Below are positions 45,541-59,699 of a stretch of DNA of 64,000 nucleotides, piece by piece. Below the pieces are notes generated by a model. That model was not told where the DNA came from and searched no databases. It saw only the letters and a list, made by a program, of their open reading frames with translations. The stretch is from Apostichopus japonicus. Its lineage: Eukaryota > Echinodermata > Holothuroidea > Aspidochirotida > Stichopodidae. The stretch covers positions 24,351,168-24,415,167 of the forward strand of contig NC_092569.1 of assembly GCF_037975245.1 (NCBI RefSeq), given 5' to 3'. Each line of letters opens with the position of its first letter. The first letter of the stretch is position 1. The translations under genes and the position numbers were made by a program.

Positions 45541-48500
45541 TTGTGTGTAACATCAATAAATTGAATAGTAGGTGATAATTCATTCTTTCCCGTGACATGA
45601 AAATGTTCGCTGCTCGCCCCAGTGAAAAGAAATATAGTAATATATATATAATTTGAGGTTCAAATGATGCTGTAAAGGAGGTTTTATACTCTATTATGCT
45701 AAATGCTAAAGAAATGATGGTTGCTAAGTCAAAAATTGATGCAAATTTTTTTATGTATACTTGACAATTACAATACGGTTTTTTCGGACGCTTGTGCGGG
45801 TCAGCGGGTTTGGGTTAGAATGCGGGTCTAATTCCCGCGAATTGCGGGTCAGTTGGGAGCTCTGCATTTAATTTTAAACCAGAAAACGAAAAGGTTTAGA
45901 CTAGTCTACCACTACTATTCCTCTCGATTTTTTTTAATTTCCAATCATATGATTTAGCATATTATTATTGCATAAAAGACCAAGGAGTGCCTTTGTAATT
46001 AAAAAATTGTAAATACCAGTTGTCAAACATACCTGTAAGCAGCTAGGAGGGGGTAAGGCGAATTCGTTGAGGCCGAATCCAGTATAGGGGATTGTGGTGT
46101 TCTTCTACGAAAATTAAAACAAATATTTAGACACATATTTACATAGTAAGGCATGTTAAGGCTACTTAATAATTTGTATACATGCGATCAAGTTGTTCAA
46201 GTTGCTTTGATTTAAACCCTTCCTTTCTATATAGCTGCGATATGTATGGTGACACCATGGCAGATATATCTTGAACAGCTTTATTAATATATTGTTGTAA
46301 TGTACGTTAATAGATTTCAATAGTTTGTTTGGTTCCCAATGCGATCTTTATTTAGAATATCATCATTATGCGCCTATTTTATAACAATATTACTTTTAAG
46401 TGTTAGCTTGGGATTGTTATCCAATACTGCGTAGCCTCAGCATAACAAAATCAGATAAAGATGCAGAAGATTCGGGAATTTTTCCTTATTTTATACAGCC
46501 TGGATGAGTAGGTCACCTTACACATAAAGGTTTTGTTTTATCTTTGGACGGAAAAAAGAAAGAAAATAGAAATAGTTTTATCACTATCAGTGTATTTTTC
46601 GGGCAAGCCGTTACAGCCCCACCCCCGAATCAAATTAGGCTCCTACGCCTATATTTGTGGCAGTCACTGTGTAGCTATTTGTTTGCTTATTTTGACTGAC
46701 TTTATATTCCAGAGGTCACTGGTCCTGATCGCGTTCTAGCCATACATTTCGTTGCTTTTTCAATTGTGTACAAATGTTCCAGTCAGCATTATTTATTTAT
46801 TTTTAAAACATTTCTAACAAACAGATAATCGAACAATTAGGGGAATGGGTATGACTAGGATGTATATGTTATTGTGTCGCAAACTCTTCTCATTGGATGA
46901 TGCAAACTCAAATAGACTTTGAATAGATTGCAGGCAAATTTTGCAGAAGTATTCGCAAATGTAAAATCAACAGTTTTGTTTTAAGAGATATTTGGATGCA
47001 AAAATAGGTGCAGTAAGTCTATAGCAAATACATATCCTCATTTAGACGTAGGCAGAAGTTGTGAAGTATCATACCAGGACATTAAAGGAAGCGTGGAGGG
47101 TTCTATTTAGAACCACAAGTTAATAGATTTTAATCTTCCAAATCACTTTAAATAGATTAATTTCTGTTAAATTCTTCCATCTTTTTTTTGTTAGATATAC
47201 AGATGGAGCACTATATAGGTAGTCTACTTTGGTGACTAACTCATAGTGCATGCCAGCTTAGTTCTGCTGAGTGTCAGGATGATGCTCGACAACATTTATG
47301 GGTTTGTTGTGTATTTGATCGACTTCACGGAAATTTGTTTAGGTAGTCAATGAAAGGAGAAAATGTAGGCCATAATAAATCTGTTAGTAAGGTATTATAA
47401 TTTTGAAAGAAAGTAACGCAATTACTTTGCTCAAGGATACAATTGATATGATAATTTCTACGGACTATACTGGGAGAACAAATTTACGACCATCACCACC
47501 CTTCAGCGAGATGTAGCTTATAATATGTTTTTTGTGTAGTGATGAGATGTGTAATATAAAATTAATATAAATCTTCTTTACAAGCTGACGCATGAATCGC
47601 ACCAGTTCGCATTTAAACTCCCTCGCTTATTCAATAACTTCTCAGAGGAGAGAGGGAGACCATCCCCTCGCCCCCTCCTTAGTACGGCAGTCCATAACCT
47701 TAGTAAATCGACCCTGATTGAATTATGAAAGTGTTTTGCTAGATGATATATTTAAAATTTCGAATGATTTGTTTTACACGCAGAAATACCTGATTTCAGT
47801 CAGCAATAAAATCTCACTCATACAAATATTGACAAACGCTTGGTACTCAGAAAAGAAAATTATTAATATGCGATTTAACGACGAACTACTGCTTAATATT
47901 GAGTTATATCGAAGCTTTATATTGTTGTGTCATTTACCGGTCGATGACCACTTTCTATTTTCCAAGGTGCAAATTGCTGCTATTTTCTTTCTGTTTCTTA
48001 TTGTATTCTTTCGTACTTGATTAATAAATGCTGTTCACTTTCTTTCATTTGTGGAGCAACAAAGTGAAGCTGCAAAATTGTCATTTCGGGGTTGTCTGCC
48101 TTACCATGTTTTAAATAGGCGAGCAAGACTGGCTTTCAAAAGTTTACTTTAATTTCTCGTCATGAAGTATCGTTAGCAACAACTTTTCAAGGGCAACGTT
48201 AAAAGAAACTTCGCCTTGTTTGCAACTGTATACATCAACAACTAAAGACGATCAGTAACGACATGATGCATGTATACATCTTTCCAGACGGCAAATATTC
48301 AGCAACTGCATTTGATGCATTGTTCAACCTAATTTCTCTTATTGACATAGTCAACGACATTTATGTTGACTTTCGTGACAACTTGCGATAAATATTGTAA
48401 CATTTCTTGTACGACAATGACTTCTATTCAACGACATTTCACTTGATTGGCGTTCGATAGCAGTGACAGTTTCTTCAACATGACGTAATCTCCAACGAGT

Positions 48501-50500
48501 CTACAACACAGAATTACAATACATCACATGTATTCCTGTAACAGGTAGCTCAAATTAATTGTTTTGAAAGCACTGAACGGAATTAATTAGGTAAGTGTAA
48601 TATAAGAGGCGTATAATCATATGTCAAAATGTATAATTCATTATCATTCTAGAAGATATAAGATTGGAATAATTTGTTTCTATATACTTGTTAACCGATG
48701 TTAATGGGCTTCACCAATTAGCATACGTTAGGGGATGCTAGCCGTTAGTACCAATTCTGCGTAAGAAAGTGTCACTGTAGCCCACAGGCATCAAGTACGT
48801 TGCCTGCCTATGATACTGGTCTATTTTCCCGGCTACCGGACGAATATGAAAACGTAACATAGGTTGCATAGCCATGACTATTTGAACGAGGGACAGAAGG
48901 ACAGAGGTTTGAACCCAAATAAGCCTAGGCTATCCTATATAGTTCTGTTATCTCTCTCCGTGATTCCGCTTGTTGGACAATCCGTGAGGTGTAATCTATC
49001 GAGTAAACACAAGTTTTATAGGTATCATTATAATTCACGCTCCCATCAAAAGAAGTCAAATTTTCGTAGGTCTAATAAACATTGCACTTCGCACAAGTGA
49101 TCATCAGATGACCTCTCCACTGTTATGTGTATTGCGATGTAGTACAGAATTCACTGTGGTATAAACGTTCCCAGCCTGGGTACTGATATTATTGTTAAAA
49201 TTATATACGTATTGAGGATTTCCAAAGAATTTTATATGCTCAATACTCATATATTCTCATTTCAGAGAATGTGTAAAACACAATACAGAGCACAATGAAA
49301 GGAGTATAGCAAGTTTCGGGGTTGCCAGATTGTCACCCCATCTAAATCCAAAAATAATAACCCTTGTGTGGCACAGAATGAAATGTAGAATTCTCTAACA
49401 GTTTTATGAACATGTATCACAACCAGGGGTGTGTTTTGTCTGATTTTGACCCTGTCAGCCGAGGCATACCAGAAGTAGATTGGTAATCTGGTTATGATCT
49501 TTTGGTCATGTTATATTTTGAATGTCAACTTCCCTGACATTAATTCATTACGCACCAAACAATGACAAATGTATGTTTAATGTAGGGCTACTTTAAAGGG
49601 ATGCAGTGACTTTAGAGTAGGAATTGACATTAAACTTAAATAAATAAATAAAAATTGTTACAATGTAACACCAATAACAACGGATATAGTTATGAAGGTA
49701 ATATGTACTATCAGGTGTAGCCATGGCATCTACTGCTTGCAAGAATAGTGTTTTGTGAAACCTTTTTCAGTACTGCACGCTTCCTTTTTTTCTTTTTTTT
49801 ACATAGCTAAGGGTTAACGTTGGGTTAAAAGTGATCAATCAAAGTTTTATTCACCGAAAATCATGAATGTTTGTTTTTTTAATTATAAATTTAAACAAAG
49901 TTCAAATACGCCACCTCCGACCCCCCCCCCTTAACCCGTCCTATTTTACGATGATTATTGATAAGAAGAAAAGAGGTGTATTTTTGGGGGGGCTTTTCTT
50001 TTCTAACAGTCTGTATTTTCCACAGAATGTGCGTGGGTGTGCATGCGTTTATCATTGTATTCAGCTGCGCACGCGCCGGTCATCTATAAATTTATTATAT
50101 TGAGCTCAAATCACGTTCAATAATATTTCCACATTTCGTGTAAATGCATGACGCTGCAACAGGTACACCGTAAGCAAAGTTTAGCAAATACAGTCGTGTA
50201 GAAACCACAGTGTAAACTGAAGCTGTACCGTTGCACACCTATCTACGCGTTGTACGATGCAGGTACAATCAAGTTTTAGTAGCGATCTTACAATTTATTG
50301 CTAATCCACCGTGTCTCAAGATCCGATTCGTTCTTCGAGTTCTCTTTCTCTCTAACTAGGAAAACGCCTTCTTCTGAATTCATCATGCATTGATTTACTG
50401 CGTAGCAGTGCAATGTAGCAGTAGGCTTACATATTAAATGTTTAAAGAAATTCCATTAAAAGTATTAGAGTTTCTTTAAGACTTCTTTGCGGTGAACGCA
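45541..50500. other. About 5 kb without a recognisable gene
   Basis: AT-rich. The longest open frame (47718-48020, 100 codons) and 48864-49100 show no motif. A patch near 45795-45860 repeats GCGGGTC/CCCGC in both orientations. Confidence 0.55.
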
Positions 50501-50632
50501 TGTGATTACTATGTTCACCTCTGTGCCTGCGTACCTGTGGTCCCTCTGTAACAGCATGGTGGTAAAACAGATTTACCTCCACGGTAACAGGTATATCGAC
50601 ATCAGTAAACCCTTAATAAGGTGTTATGTAGA

Positions 50633-50746
<114 letters not shown>

Positions 50747-51414
50747 CTACACATTAACAGACTTCAACAAATATATTACCATCAACATCAAAGCATTTAA
50801 CCCTGCCTGTTACGGTTTTTGTTTTCTGTCTACTTAAACATACTTATCTAAATGATTGAGGGTGATTTAAATTATCTGGAACTCCAGTTAAGTGCTCTCG
50901 AATACTTGTAGCAATTTCCAGTATGCCAAAATATGTTGGAGGGGGTGGGGGTGTATCGTAATATTGGAGAATTGTGCACAAAGACACTCGTAAAGCTTTT
51001 TCCCTCTGCACCACCCCTTAGACTTATAGGGCCTACTCCCTTTTTGGAAATGTTGGTGAATGTCCACAATAAGTGGGTCTTTCCCTGACTCTCTGCAACT
51101 TTTACGAAATATTATGAGCAACAGTTAAATCAACCCCTATGTCCTCATGATATACAGTTTGTTATCGTTCACTGACACAAACCTGTGACAATTTCTTTAA
51201 AACAATATTGGACGAAATATTTACAACTCACTGTTTTTTGTACTTTGAACAATTTCACTCAAGCTTGTCAGAAAATGTTATATGACATATAAAAGCACAA
51301 TTACGATGACTCGGTAAACAACACAAAAGCTTGGCATTTTTGGTAAATAAGACATAACTCTAAAAATTTGGAAAATATTACAAGAGTTCACTTGCAGCGT
51401 TGCCTAATCGAATA

Positions 51415-51812
51415 CCAATGCTATGGTCGAGTATGTTAATGCGGTGACGTTATATACAGCAGCAACGTAACCTACTGTATCCTCTGGGAGGTCGTGGATT
51501 CGACCCCTTAAGTCGCCAAAGTATAAGGTGGGTTTTTCATCCCAGAGAAATCCACGGTTTTCAGATCTGAAATGGTCTTACGAAAATAGTCCAAACTGAG
51601 CTACAACTGTAAGATTGGGATAGCAAATAGATTAGCCATTTTACATCTCCCATATGCATATGTGAATATTATATGTATACGTAAGGTATGTTCCTGGTCA
51701 CAGCATGTTGGAAGTCTTCCGCTAAATCTCTATGTGATTATTTTATAAGATGAGAGTGAACATTAAACTATAATCGATTTTCATTCTCATTTTCATTTTC
51801 ATATGACAATGT
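51415..51812 (+). mobile_element. Possible tRNA-derived SINE
   Basis: GGTCGTGGATTCGACCCC resembles a Pol III B box. It is followed by a body (GGTGGGTTTTTCATCCCAGA and onward) and closes in a simple TTTTCATTCTCATTTTCATT tail, the usual SINE layout. The A box is not convincing. Confidence 0.4.
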
Positions 51813-52096
51813 AGGGATTAAAAAGTCGCCAGATAAGGTCTAACTGTGACTCCATATAGAGTGAAAGATTTCAAAGTTTATCTTTTATTTTGTGTGTGTG
51901 TGGAATCTATATTGCCTGAAGGCAAGATATGTACACGGTCTGCGTACACGTCTGGTATCTGCAGGCTGTACCAGATCAGGCAGAGAATCAGTTTGACTTT
52001 TTGTGAAAGTACAGACTCATGCATTCTATTCTTTCTGGCATTTGAAGATGTACGTTGTATTGAATACACTAGACAATAGGGTTATTATACCCTATA

Positions 52097-53467
52097 CAGG
52101 CGCGTATCCAGGGGGCGTTGGGGGCGCGCGCCCCCCGGGTAAGAAAAAGAGGAGAGAAAAAAAGAGAAGAATAAAGGGAAAAAAGACGGGAAAAAAGAGG
52201 AGAGGAGAGGAAGGAAGGAAAAAGAAAAAGAAGAAAGAAGAAAGAGAAAAAAGGAGAAGAGGACGCACCCACCACTTCTTGAATTTGTTCCCATCTGCAT
52301 GAAAACGCGCGCACACAACCCTACGCCCCACCCCTCTCATCACCGCCCTATGAGTTACAAAATTTAATTAATGACCTTTGCCCGTAGTACTAAAACCAAA
52401 AAAAGTGACAAAATCCGGCAACACACCACTTCGTCTACATATAACAAGTGATTGGGTTGTGTATTAGTGACGTCTAGAGGTCGTGCACTGACCTACATGG
52501 AGTGTGACCACTCCCGACTTTGCAATTTCCCAAGATCAGGCCCCGTAAAATCCAAAGGGCACTGTACTGTATGGACATCTAGCAATATCTGGCGATATCC
52601 AGGGATGAAAATCCCAAGATCTTCCCTAAACTGAAGGCAGATAGAGAATCGAAGCCTTCAGTGTGTAATGAACTTGAAACTGTGCGTCTTTCGAAATGAA
52701 AAGAATGTGGGGCGCGACTCCTATGGGCTCCTATGGGCCCTATGCTTAGGTTTGATAACTGTATTTGTGCAGTAGTCTCCATTATACTCCATACAGTAGG
52801 GGGGTCACTTGCTCACCCCTGGAAAATTAAAAAATACTGACCCATAATGCATTACTGAAATTATTGAAAGTCAAAATCCTAAGACAAGAGATCTTAAAAT
52901 AACCGATTTGTAAATGCAACTTGAACGGGAAGTGTCTTTTCCGACGATCTAGGAGTATTTTTTGGCAAAGAAATCGTTGTGCGCTCCGCGCCAACCAATT
53001 GTGGAGCTCCGCTTAGATAGTATCAAGTAGTGTGTTACACCTCTATGACCTACTGACCCCCCCTTGTACTACATTTCTGCGGACGCCCTTGCTAGGCCTC
53101 CTGATAGGGCCCCTTTGGGCCAGGAGCCCCCCCCCCCCGTCTTATCGTTACGCCACTGGTGGAGCATTGCACAATAAAGAGATAATATTTATTTCAGTCT
53201 CATTTCAATTATTCGAATTTTTAAAGCAAACTGCAGATACTACATCATATCAGTGAGCATGAAAATGGCGTTCCGGGATGAACAGCCTCCAAACTGTAGA
53301 TGTGCGTAGTGTTCGGTTTCGGAAATATCTGGTATATTTTAATTTCCTTCAACGAAGTTTTATAGTAGCCGTTATTAGAGGTTTAATATTTGTACACCAA
53401 TAAATAAACTGTGTCTGAATTTTCGAAAATTCCCTGACCACCATTCTTCATCATACTTCCCTCTACT
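52097..53467. repeat. 1.37-kb tandem duplication, copy A (no insertion)
   Basis: Starts CAGGCGCGTATCCAGGGGGC. It contains a purine-rich GGAGAAAAAAAGAG tract, a CATCTGCATGAAAACGCGCG block, a GTCTAGAGGTCGTGCA block, ACTCCATACAGTA and GACCCATAATGCAT, and ends TTCCCTGACCACCATTCTTC. The terminal CAGGCGCGTATCCAGG and an internal GTTACGCCACTGG resemble hAT-type ends. Long open frames across the purine tract are artefacts. Confidence 0.75.
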
Positions 53468-55096
53468 CAGGCGCGAATCCAGGGGGCGTTGGGGCGCGCG
53501 CCCCCCGGGTAAGAAAAAGAGGAGAGAAAAAAAGAGAAGAAAAAAAGGAAAAAAAAGGGAGAAAAAAAGAGGAGGAAGGAGAGGAAGGAAGGGAAAAGAA
53601 AAAGAAGAAAGAGAGAAAAGGGAGAAAAGGAGGGAGTAGAAGATAAACGCCAAGATACCGGGAAGAGCAGAGGAAAAGTCATAATTACAGCGCTGATCAC
53701 TGTTATATACACAGGGTAGCCAGTGACGAATCGAGGATTACGGAGGGGGTGTGCGCCTCACCCTTCCCCTTACACCGACCAACTCCAAGTTTGACGTTTC
53801 CATTTTTCCTCTCTCACTAATGTAGATATCTATATATATACCTGTACAATATATGATAACGAGTGTGTGGACGCCTTAAATTGTACAATTGTGCTATGAA
53901 ACCAACTGTGGCTGGTCTCGAACTCGACCGAGTCGTCGGGGAACATGACAAACCCATCACTTCTTGAGATTGTTCCCATCTGCATGAAAACGCGCGCCCA
54001 CAAACATACGCCCACCCCTCTAATCGCTTCCCGAGAGTTACGAAACTTAATTAATGACCTTCGCCCGTAGTACCAAGACCTTGAAAAAATCCGACAACAC
54101 ACCACATCATCGATAACAAGTGATCGGGTATATTAGTGACGTCTAGAGGTCGTGCAACTGACCTACATAGAGTGTGACCACTTCCGACTTTGCAATTTCC
54201 CAAGATCAGGCCCCGAAAAATCCAAGAAATCCAAAGGGCACTGTACTGTATGGATATCTAGCAATATCTAGCGATAGGGATGAAAATCCTAAGATCTTCC
54301 CTTAACTGAAGGCAGATAAAGAATCGAAGCCTTCAGTGTGTAATGAGCTTGAAACTGTGCGTCTTTCGAAACGAAAAGAATGTGGGGCAAAGTAGCCTAA
54401 CTCCTATGGGCTCAGACCGTGCTAACCAGGTGGCCCCGACCAAAAGGGGGCCCGCTATACTGAAGCACAGAAAAAGGGTATACCTCTTTGGATAGGGAGG
54501 GCCCGTTTTACTGGGAAAGAAAAACTCATGCAAAGACTGAACAAGACAATATACATATTTTCACGTGATACGGAATACGGACATCATGATCATGTGCTCA
54601 TTGGGTATTAATGTCTGTGTCGAGCTAGTTATGTTAATTTATTATTATAATCGAAAACGAAGTATATAATTTAAAACCAATTCCAGCCAATGTTGTACTG
54701 AGTACAACATCGGGACATATGATTTTTTGAAAAATTCTAAAACAATAACCCACCACCCAACAGACTTGAAACTGCGTTCATTTGAAAAAGAAGGCAGGGC
54801 TTGCATATAAATATAATATAAAAGGTAAGAATAAAGATGCCTTCGGTGTATCTGGTAAGTAAAAATGCACGGGAAATTAGGCTTAGATGAAGACAAAGTT
54901 TCAGCCGAAATTAGGTATATGCTAAGGTTTGATTACTGTATTTGTACAGTAGTCTCCATTTTACTCCATACAGTATAGGGGGGCACTTGCCCACTCCCCC
55001 TGGAAAATCACAAATTAAAAAAAAAGTTAAGCATTTGACATTTCAATCATTTCCCCCAACCGAAAGTTCTCTAGTTATGTTCATTGCATACGGACC

Positions 55097-58000
55097 TACG
55101 AAGACCTAGAGAGGACATGGTAAAAAAATATATTTATTACGTACGTACGTAACATTTATTACGTACGTACGTGATAATTTTACGTTCTATACCGAAGATA
55201 GTAAGAAGTGGCGGTACGCGGTACGTATATACTGTAACACATTTGTCTACATGCAAGAAGTCAGAAGTCAAGCTTATGCAGCCTATAGACTAGTTAACTC
55301 AAAAATGCCGGAGACAGACATTTAAGGTACGTTCGTTCGACTAACAGTAACACCACAGGTATGCCTGTACTTAAGCCGCCACAATTTTGTGCTGGAACTC
55401 ATTCCCGGATCATTAGTCCTAGGCTCAATTAATGCATAAATAGGTCTGTCGTATGTTAGACCTAGGCCTCACGTTAAGCTTGTGTTCATTGAATCTCACG
55501 TGGATAGGTCATGGGCTAGGCCAGTGAGTAAGGCCTGTGTAGTGTCTATTGCCGCTGTCGATCCAAGATGATGTTACGGCAACTCCCTGCTAGATCACTT
55601 AAACTCCCCAGCCTATGCACATATAGCCAGGGTAATACTAATAGATGGGCGAAGGTATTTGTTAGAACAACTCCCTGATTGAACTCACATTTTATAGGCT
55701 AGGTAAGGGTAGGAAAGGGCTACCCTACACTACAGATAATTGTTTGAGGTTTATATTTAGCCTTGAAATTGATTTTGAAAGTATAAACGTGGAATTGTAT
55801 GTTGATAATCATATCGTGTAGCCCTCCTGCATCAACAGCTAGCCCATTTATTATAATAACTACCACGTCAAATTCAATTCAATTAAGGTTAGTTGCTAAT
55901 CTCAAATCACTTCATTGTATCAGCTAGTATTAGTATAATGTTAGCCTACTTTACACACAAACCTAACCTAACAGGTTACTAAATGTCAAAGGAGCCTAGG
56001 GTTAAAAACCACATAAAATGCCCTGTGGAAAACAATCCCAAACAGAAATAAGACTGACCAACTCAGAGAATTATTCCAAGATTAAATTAGGGTAAGGGTT
56101 AGGTTTTCAAAAAGCATGGCACAAACTATTAGACTGAAGAAAGCGATTAATCTTCTTTTCATTCTAGTTCGTTAACACACCATTTAATACTTTAATTGTT
56201 TCATTCCTTTCCTAGATTGGTACAAACTGGAAGAGGTGAAAATGAGAAATTGAGAGAGGCTACCAAGTAACACAGCTTTGCAATAGTAGAAGGATGTCTG
56301 TAGCTTGGATGATGCACATCAAGAATGTGATTGTCGCTGTTTTTATGAGAAACAATTCGATGTTTTGCATTTCAATTCATCTCTCTGTCCACAATTGATA
56401 ATACCTGTTGGTACAACTTCAATGAAACTTGCATAGAGGTGGCCTGTGATGAAAAGACTTGTGGAAGTGCTCAGGAATTTTATGTCAAAGGTCATTTAGG
56501 GGTCGGTTTAGTTAATTGTTTGGAAACGCTTCTTCCTGAGTCCACGGACGGACATGTGGATGTATGCAAAACGTGATCATAATTATGGTCATTCGGGCTC
56601 TGAGTATCAGAAATTTCATGTTCAAGGACACTTTGGTTTATACTTTAACTACTTAACTGTTAGCTCAAAATCTTTTCAAATTAATCTTTCTTGTGATTAT
56701 AATAAGCTTAACTTACCACTTTCTATTGGAGTTAAAATAATTTGCACAAGTATGTGAGGTCCAAGGATGAGCTTATTACTAAAACATTTATGGTATCGTT
56801 GGAAGCCTAATTATTGTCTTGCAGATGTTCGGTTTGTCTGTGCAAAGTGGTAAAATATAATTGTAATTAAATTAAAAATATGAAATAATTACCAATAAGT
56901 AAATAATTAAATTAAACAAATCAATTTGGTATTAGGTCATCCCTATCATTAACAATGTGAACAAAGATCTTCTAAGACCTTCCTATCTAGTTTAATGGTT
57001 GTCAGTATATGCCCCAAATTATAGCACACTATAATGGCAAGAAGTTTTCAAAAAGTACCTTCCAATTGTTCTCAAACATTTTTAAGGACACACAAGATGA
57101 CTGAATGGGAAAATTTCCTCAAAGGTTGTAATAAAAACAGTAGAATTCTGACCAAAGGTGACCACATTTGAATATCTAGCATATTTGGGGCTAATACAGC
57201 ATACCTTTAAAGAAAAGAAGCTACTGACACAGGGCTGAATTTTGTCGTAACAAAGGTTATTGGGAGAGAGGCTTTGATCAAGTATTTCAAGAGACAGGTA
57301 TAGGGTCCATTTCTTGTTCTGTACTGAAAACTGTTCAAGTGATTTCCAAGTTGAATCCTTGTGCAAAAGTGCTGATCAAGGTCTTGGTATCCCTGTTACA
57401 TTTCACAGTTGATGTTGAGCAATCAGAGCTTCAGCATGTGACGATGGTTATGCTGTAAATATGTTCTCAAAATTTTGATTTCAGTATTGCATTTCTTATA
57501 TTAATTCATTGTATTAATATTTGAGGAATTAATTAAACTAAATTGCAAAAGTTCACTTAGTACTCAAAATTCAAAAGTAATGGAGATGCAAATAAAGTTA
57601 GCTATCAGTAACATTGATGATGTTGTTTTATCATTTATGTTTTGCTGTTTCTCAATTTGAATGCATTGCAACGTAAATGCATGGAGAATAAGGTGGCATA
57701 TTAACAAGGAAAGGGGTGATTTAACCAGGAATGAGGTGGACTCCAGTTTAATATTAACCAGGATAATGGTGACATCAACCAGGAAATGTTGTTTAATTTA
57801 ACCAGAAAGGGGTGGAACATTCTGTGATATTAACCAGGATAGTATTAGCATCAACCAGGAAATGTTGGTTAATATCACAAGGAATGAGGTGAATACCCAT
57901 TGATATTAACAAGGACAGTATTAGCATCAACCAGGAAATGTTGGTCAATATCACCAGGAATGAGGTGAATACCCATTGATATTAACCAGGACAGTGTCAA

Positions 58001-58441
58001 AATTTCACCACGAAATTTAACCGTGCTTTCCTGGTTATATCTACCAGGATTTTGTTAAAATCTCATTAACCAGGCAACTTGGTGAAAACAACCAGGATAT
58101 ATAGGGTAGCATATAAACGCAACTCCTGGTGAAAATTTCACCAGGAACTGGTGAAATTTCACCAGGTTGTTTTTAGAGTCGGTAGGCCTATAAGTAGGCC
58201 TTCATTCGTTATAATGATCAAATACGTACGTGATAATCACTACATAAGTACGTAGTAATTATTACGTACGTACGTAATAACACTACGTACGTACGTAGTA
58301 ATTATCACGTACGTACGTGATATTATTACGTACGTACGTAGTATTATCACGTACGTACGTGATAATTATTACGTACGTACGTAGTATTACTACGTACGTA
58401 CGTAATAATTTTTTTTTAACCATGTCCTCTCTAGGTCTTCG
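55097..58441. mobile_element. 3345-bp element with ACGTACGT subterminal repeats
   Basis: Inverted termini: left TACGAAGACCTAGAGAGGAC and right GTCCTCTCTAGGTCTTCG, extending through CATGGT and an A/T-rich tract into ATTACGTACGTACGT. TACGGACC flanks both sides (55089-55096 and 58442-58449), giving a 6-8-bp target duplication; the exact length is ambiguous because terminus and duplication share bases. The right end carries at least eight ACGTACGTACGT palindromes (58225-58412), the left end two. The interior has CCTGGT repeats near its right side and no recognisable transposase. The absence of this element from tandem copy A supports insertion. Confidence 0.75.
57691..58179. repeat. CCAGGA/CCTGGT motif array
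   Basis: About 25 occurrences of ACCAGGA, TAACCAGG and TGGTGAAA in irregular spacing, ending TTTTTAGAGT. It is related to the array at 62795 and lies inside the ACGTACGT element, so it may be a nested insertion. Confidence 0.7.
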
Positions 58442-59532
58442 TACGGACCCATAATGCATAACTGAAAGTCAAAATCCTAAGACATGAGATCTCAAAATAA
58501 CCGATGTGTAAAATAATGCAACTTGAACGGGAAGTGTCTTTTCCGACGATATAGGAGTATTTGTTGGCAAAGAAATTGTTGTGCGCTCCGCGCCAACCGA
58601 TGGTGGCGCTCCGCTTAGATAGTATCAAGTAGTGTTGTTACACCTTTATGACCTACTGACTCCCCCCCCCCCTTGTAAACATTTCTGAGGACGCCCTTGC
58701 TTAGACCTCCTGATAGGGGCCCCTTTGGGCCAGGGGCCCGCCAGGCTCATCGTTACACCCGGGTGGAGCATTACACAATAAACAGATAATGGTTACTTAT
58801 TTCAGTCTCCTTTCAACTATTCGAATTTTCAAAACAAACAGCAGATATCACATCATATCAGTGAGCATGAAAATGGCGCTCCGGGATGAACAGCCTCCAA
58901 CTGTAGATATGTGTAGTGTTCGGTTTCGGAAATATCTGGTATTTTTTCATTTCCTTCAACGAAGTTTTTTAGTAGCCGTTATAAGAGGTTTTAATAGATG
59001 TACATCAGTAAATTAACTGTGCCTGAATTTTCGAAAATTCCCTGACCACCATTCTTCATCATTATTCCCTCCTTGCAATTTTTACCGGTCTGTTAGGGGT
59101 TGAAGGTTTTCCTGTATTGGTTGTCCACAGATGAAAGTTTGTGCAACATTATGGGTATGTTTTGAAGTGAATTTATTCACGAGATTTTGTGAATTTTCAA
59201 ATTCTGAACAAATAATGGGCTTAACACCTTGACAAGTGATGGAGCTTACGGGTATTGTGGGCCGCGACGTAGAATCACCTACAAAAAGCAATGATCCACA
59301 GGAGATGCGGTGAGGTCGAACAAGATGTGTAACTGGTGACATCTTCAAAAAGGTTATGGATGAAAAAACTATTGGGAAATTCTTGGTTCTCAGGCAGAAG
59401 TGTACATCTGGTTGGTCATTTCAAGCCCGAGAAGTGCAATTTCTGGTGATCTGATCAGAAATTATCTTGCACGCTGCGGTGGCGCTTCGCTAAGATAGTA
59501 ATTCGCCCCCCCCCCCCCGCAGGGTTAAAAAA

Positions 59533-59548
59533 TCCTGGATACGCCCCT
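59533..59548. repeat. Terminal-repeat-like CCTGGATACGCCCCTG
   Basis: Reverse complement of the CAGGCGCG(T/A)ATCCAGG starts at 52097 and 53468. It follows a 15-bp C-run. It could be the right end of the composite repeat, but the flanks do not show a target duplication. Confidence 0.4.
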
Positions 59549-59699
59549 GATTACCATTGACATAATCATGATGAACACCCTTGCTAGCTTGGTAAATTTG
59601 GAACTATTTAATTATTCGCCCGCCTTGTCAGGTGACTGAACGTGATGTATCTTCACATGTCAATCATCATCAAAATCGGAATTTGGAATATGTTAATGA

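Larger units (their letters stand above)
53468..59080. repeat. 1.37-kb tandem duplication, copy B (with insertions)
   Basis: Carries the same ordered landmarks as copy A but is expanded by about 300 bp (53636-53945), about 500 bp (54414-54913) and a 3345-bp element (55097-58441). The shared landmarks resume at GACCCATAATGCATAACTGA (58446) and end at TTCCCTGACCACCATTCTTC (59037-59056). Confidence 0.75.

Noticed and set aside
52003-52302. Lys/Glu/Arg-rich frame and antisense Phe/Leu/Ser-rich frames (also 53375-53712)
   Set aside because: They translate a purine-rich low-complexity tract shared by the two tandem repeat copies.
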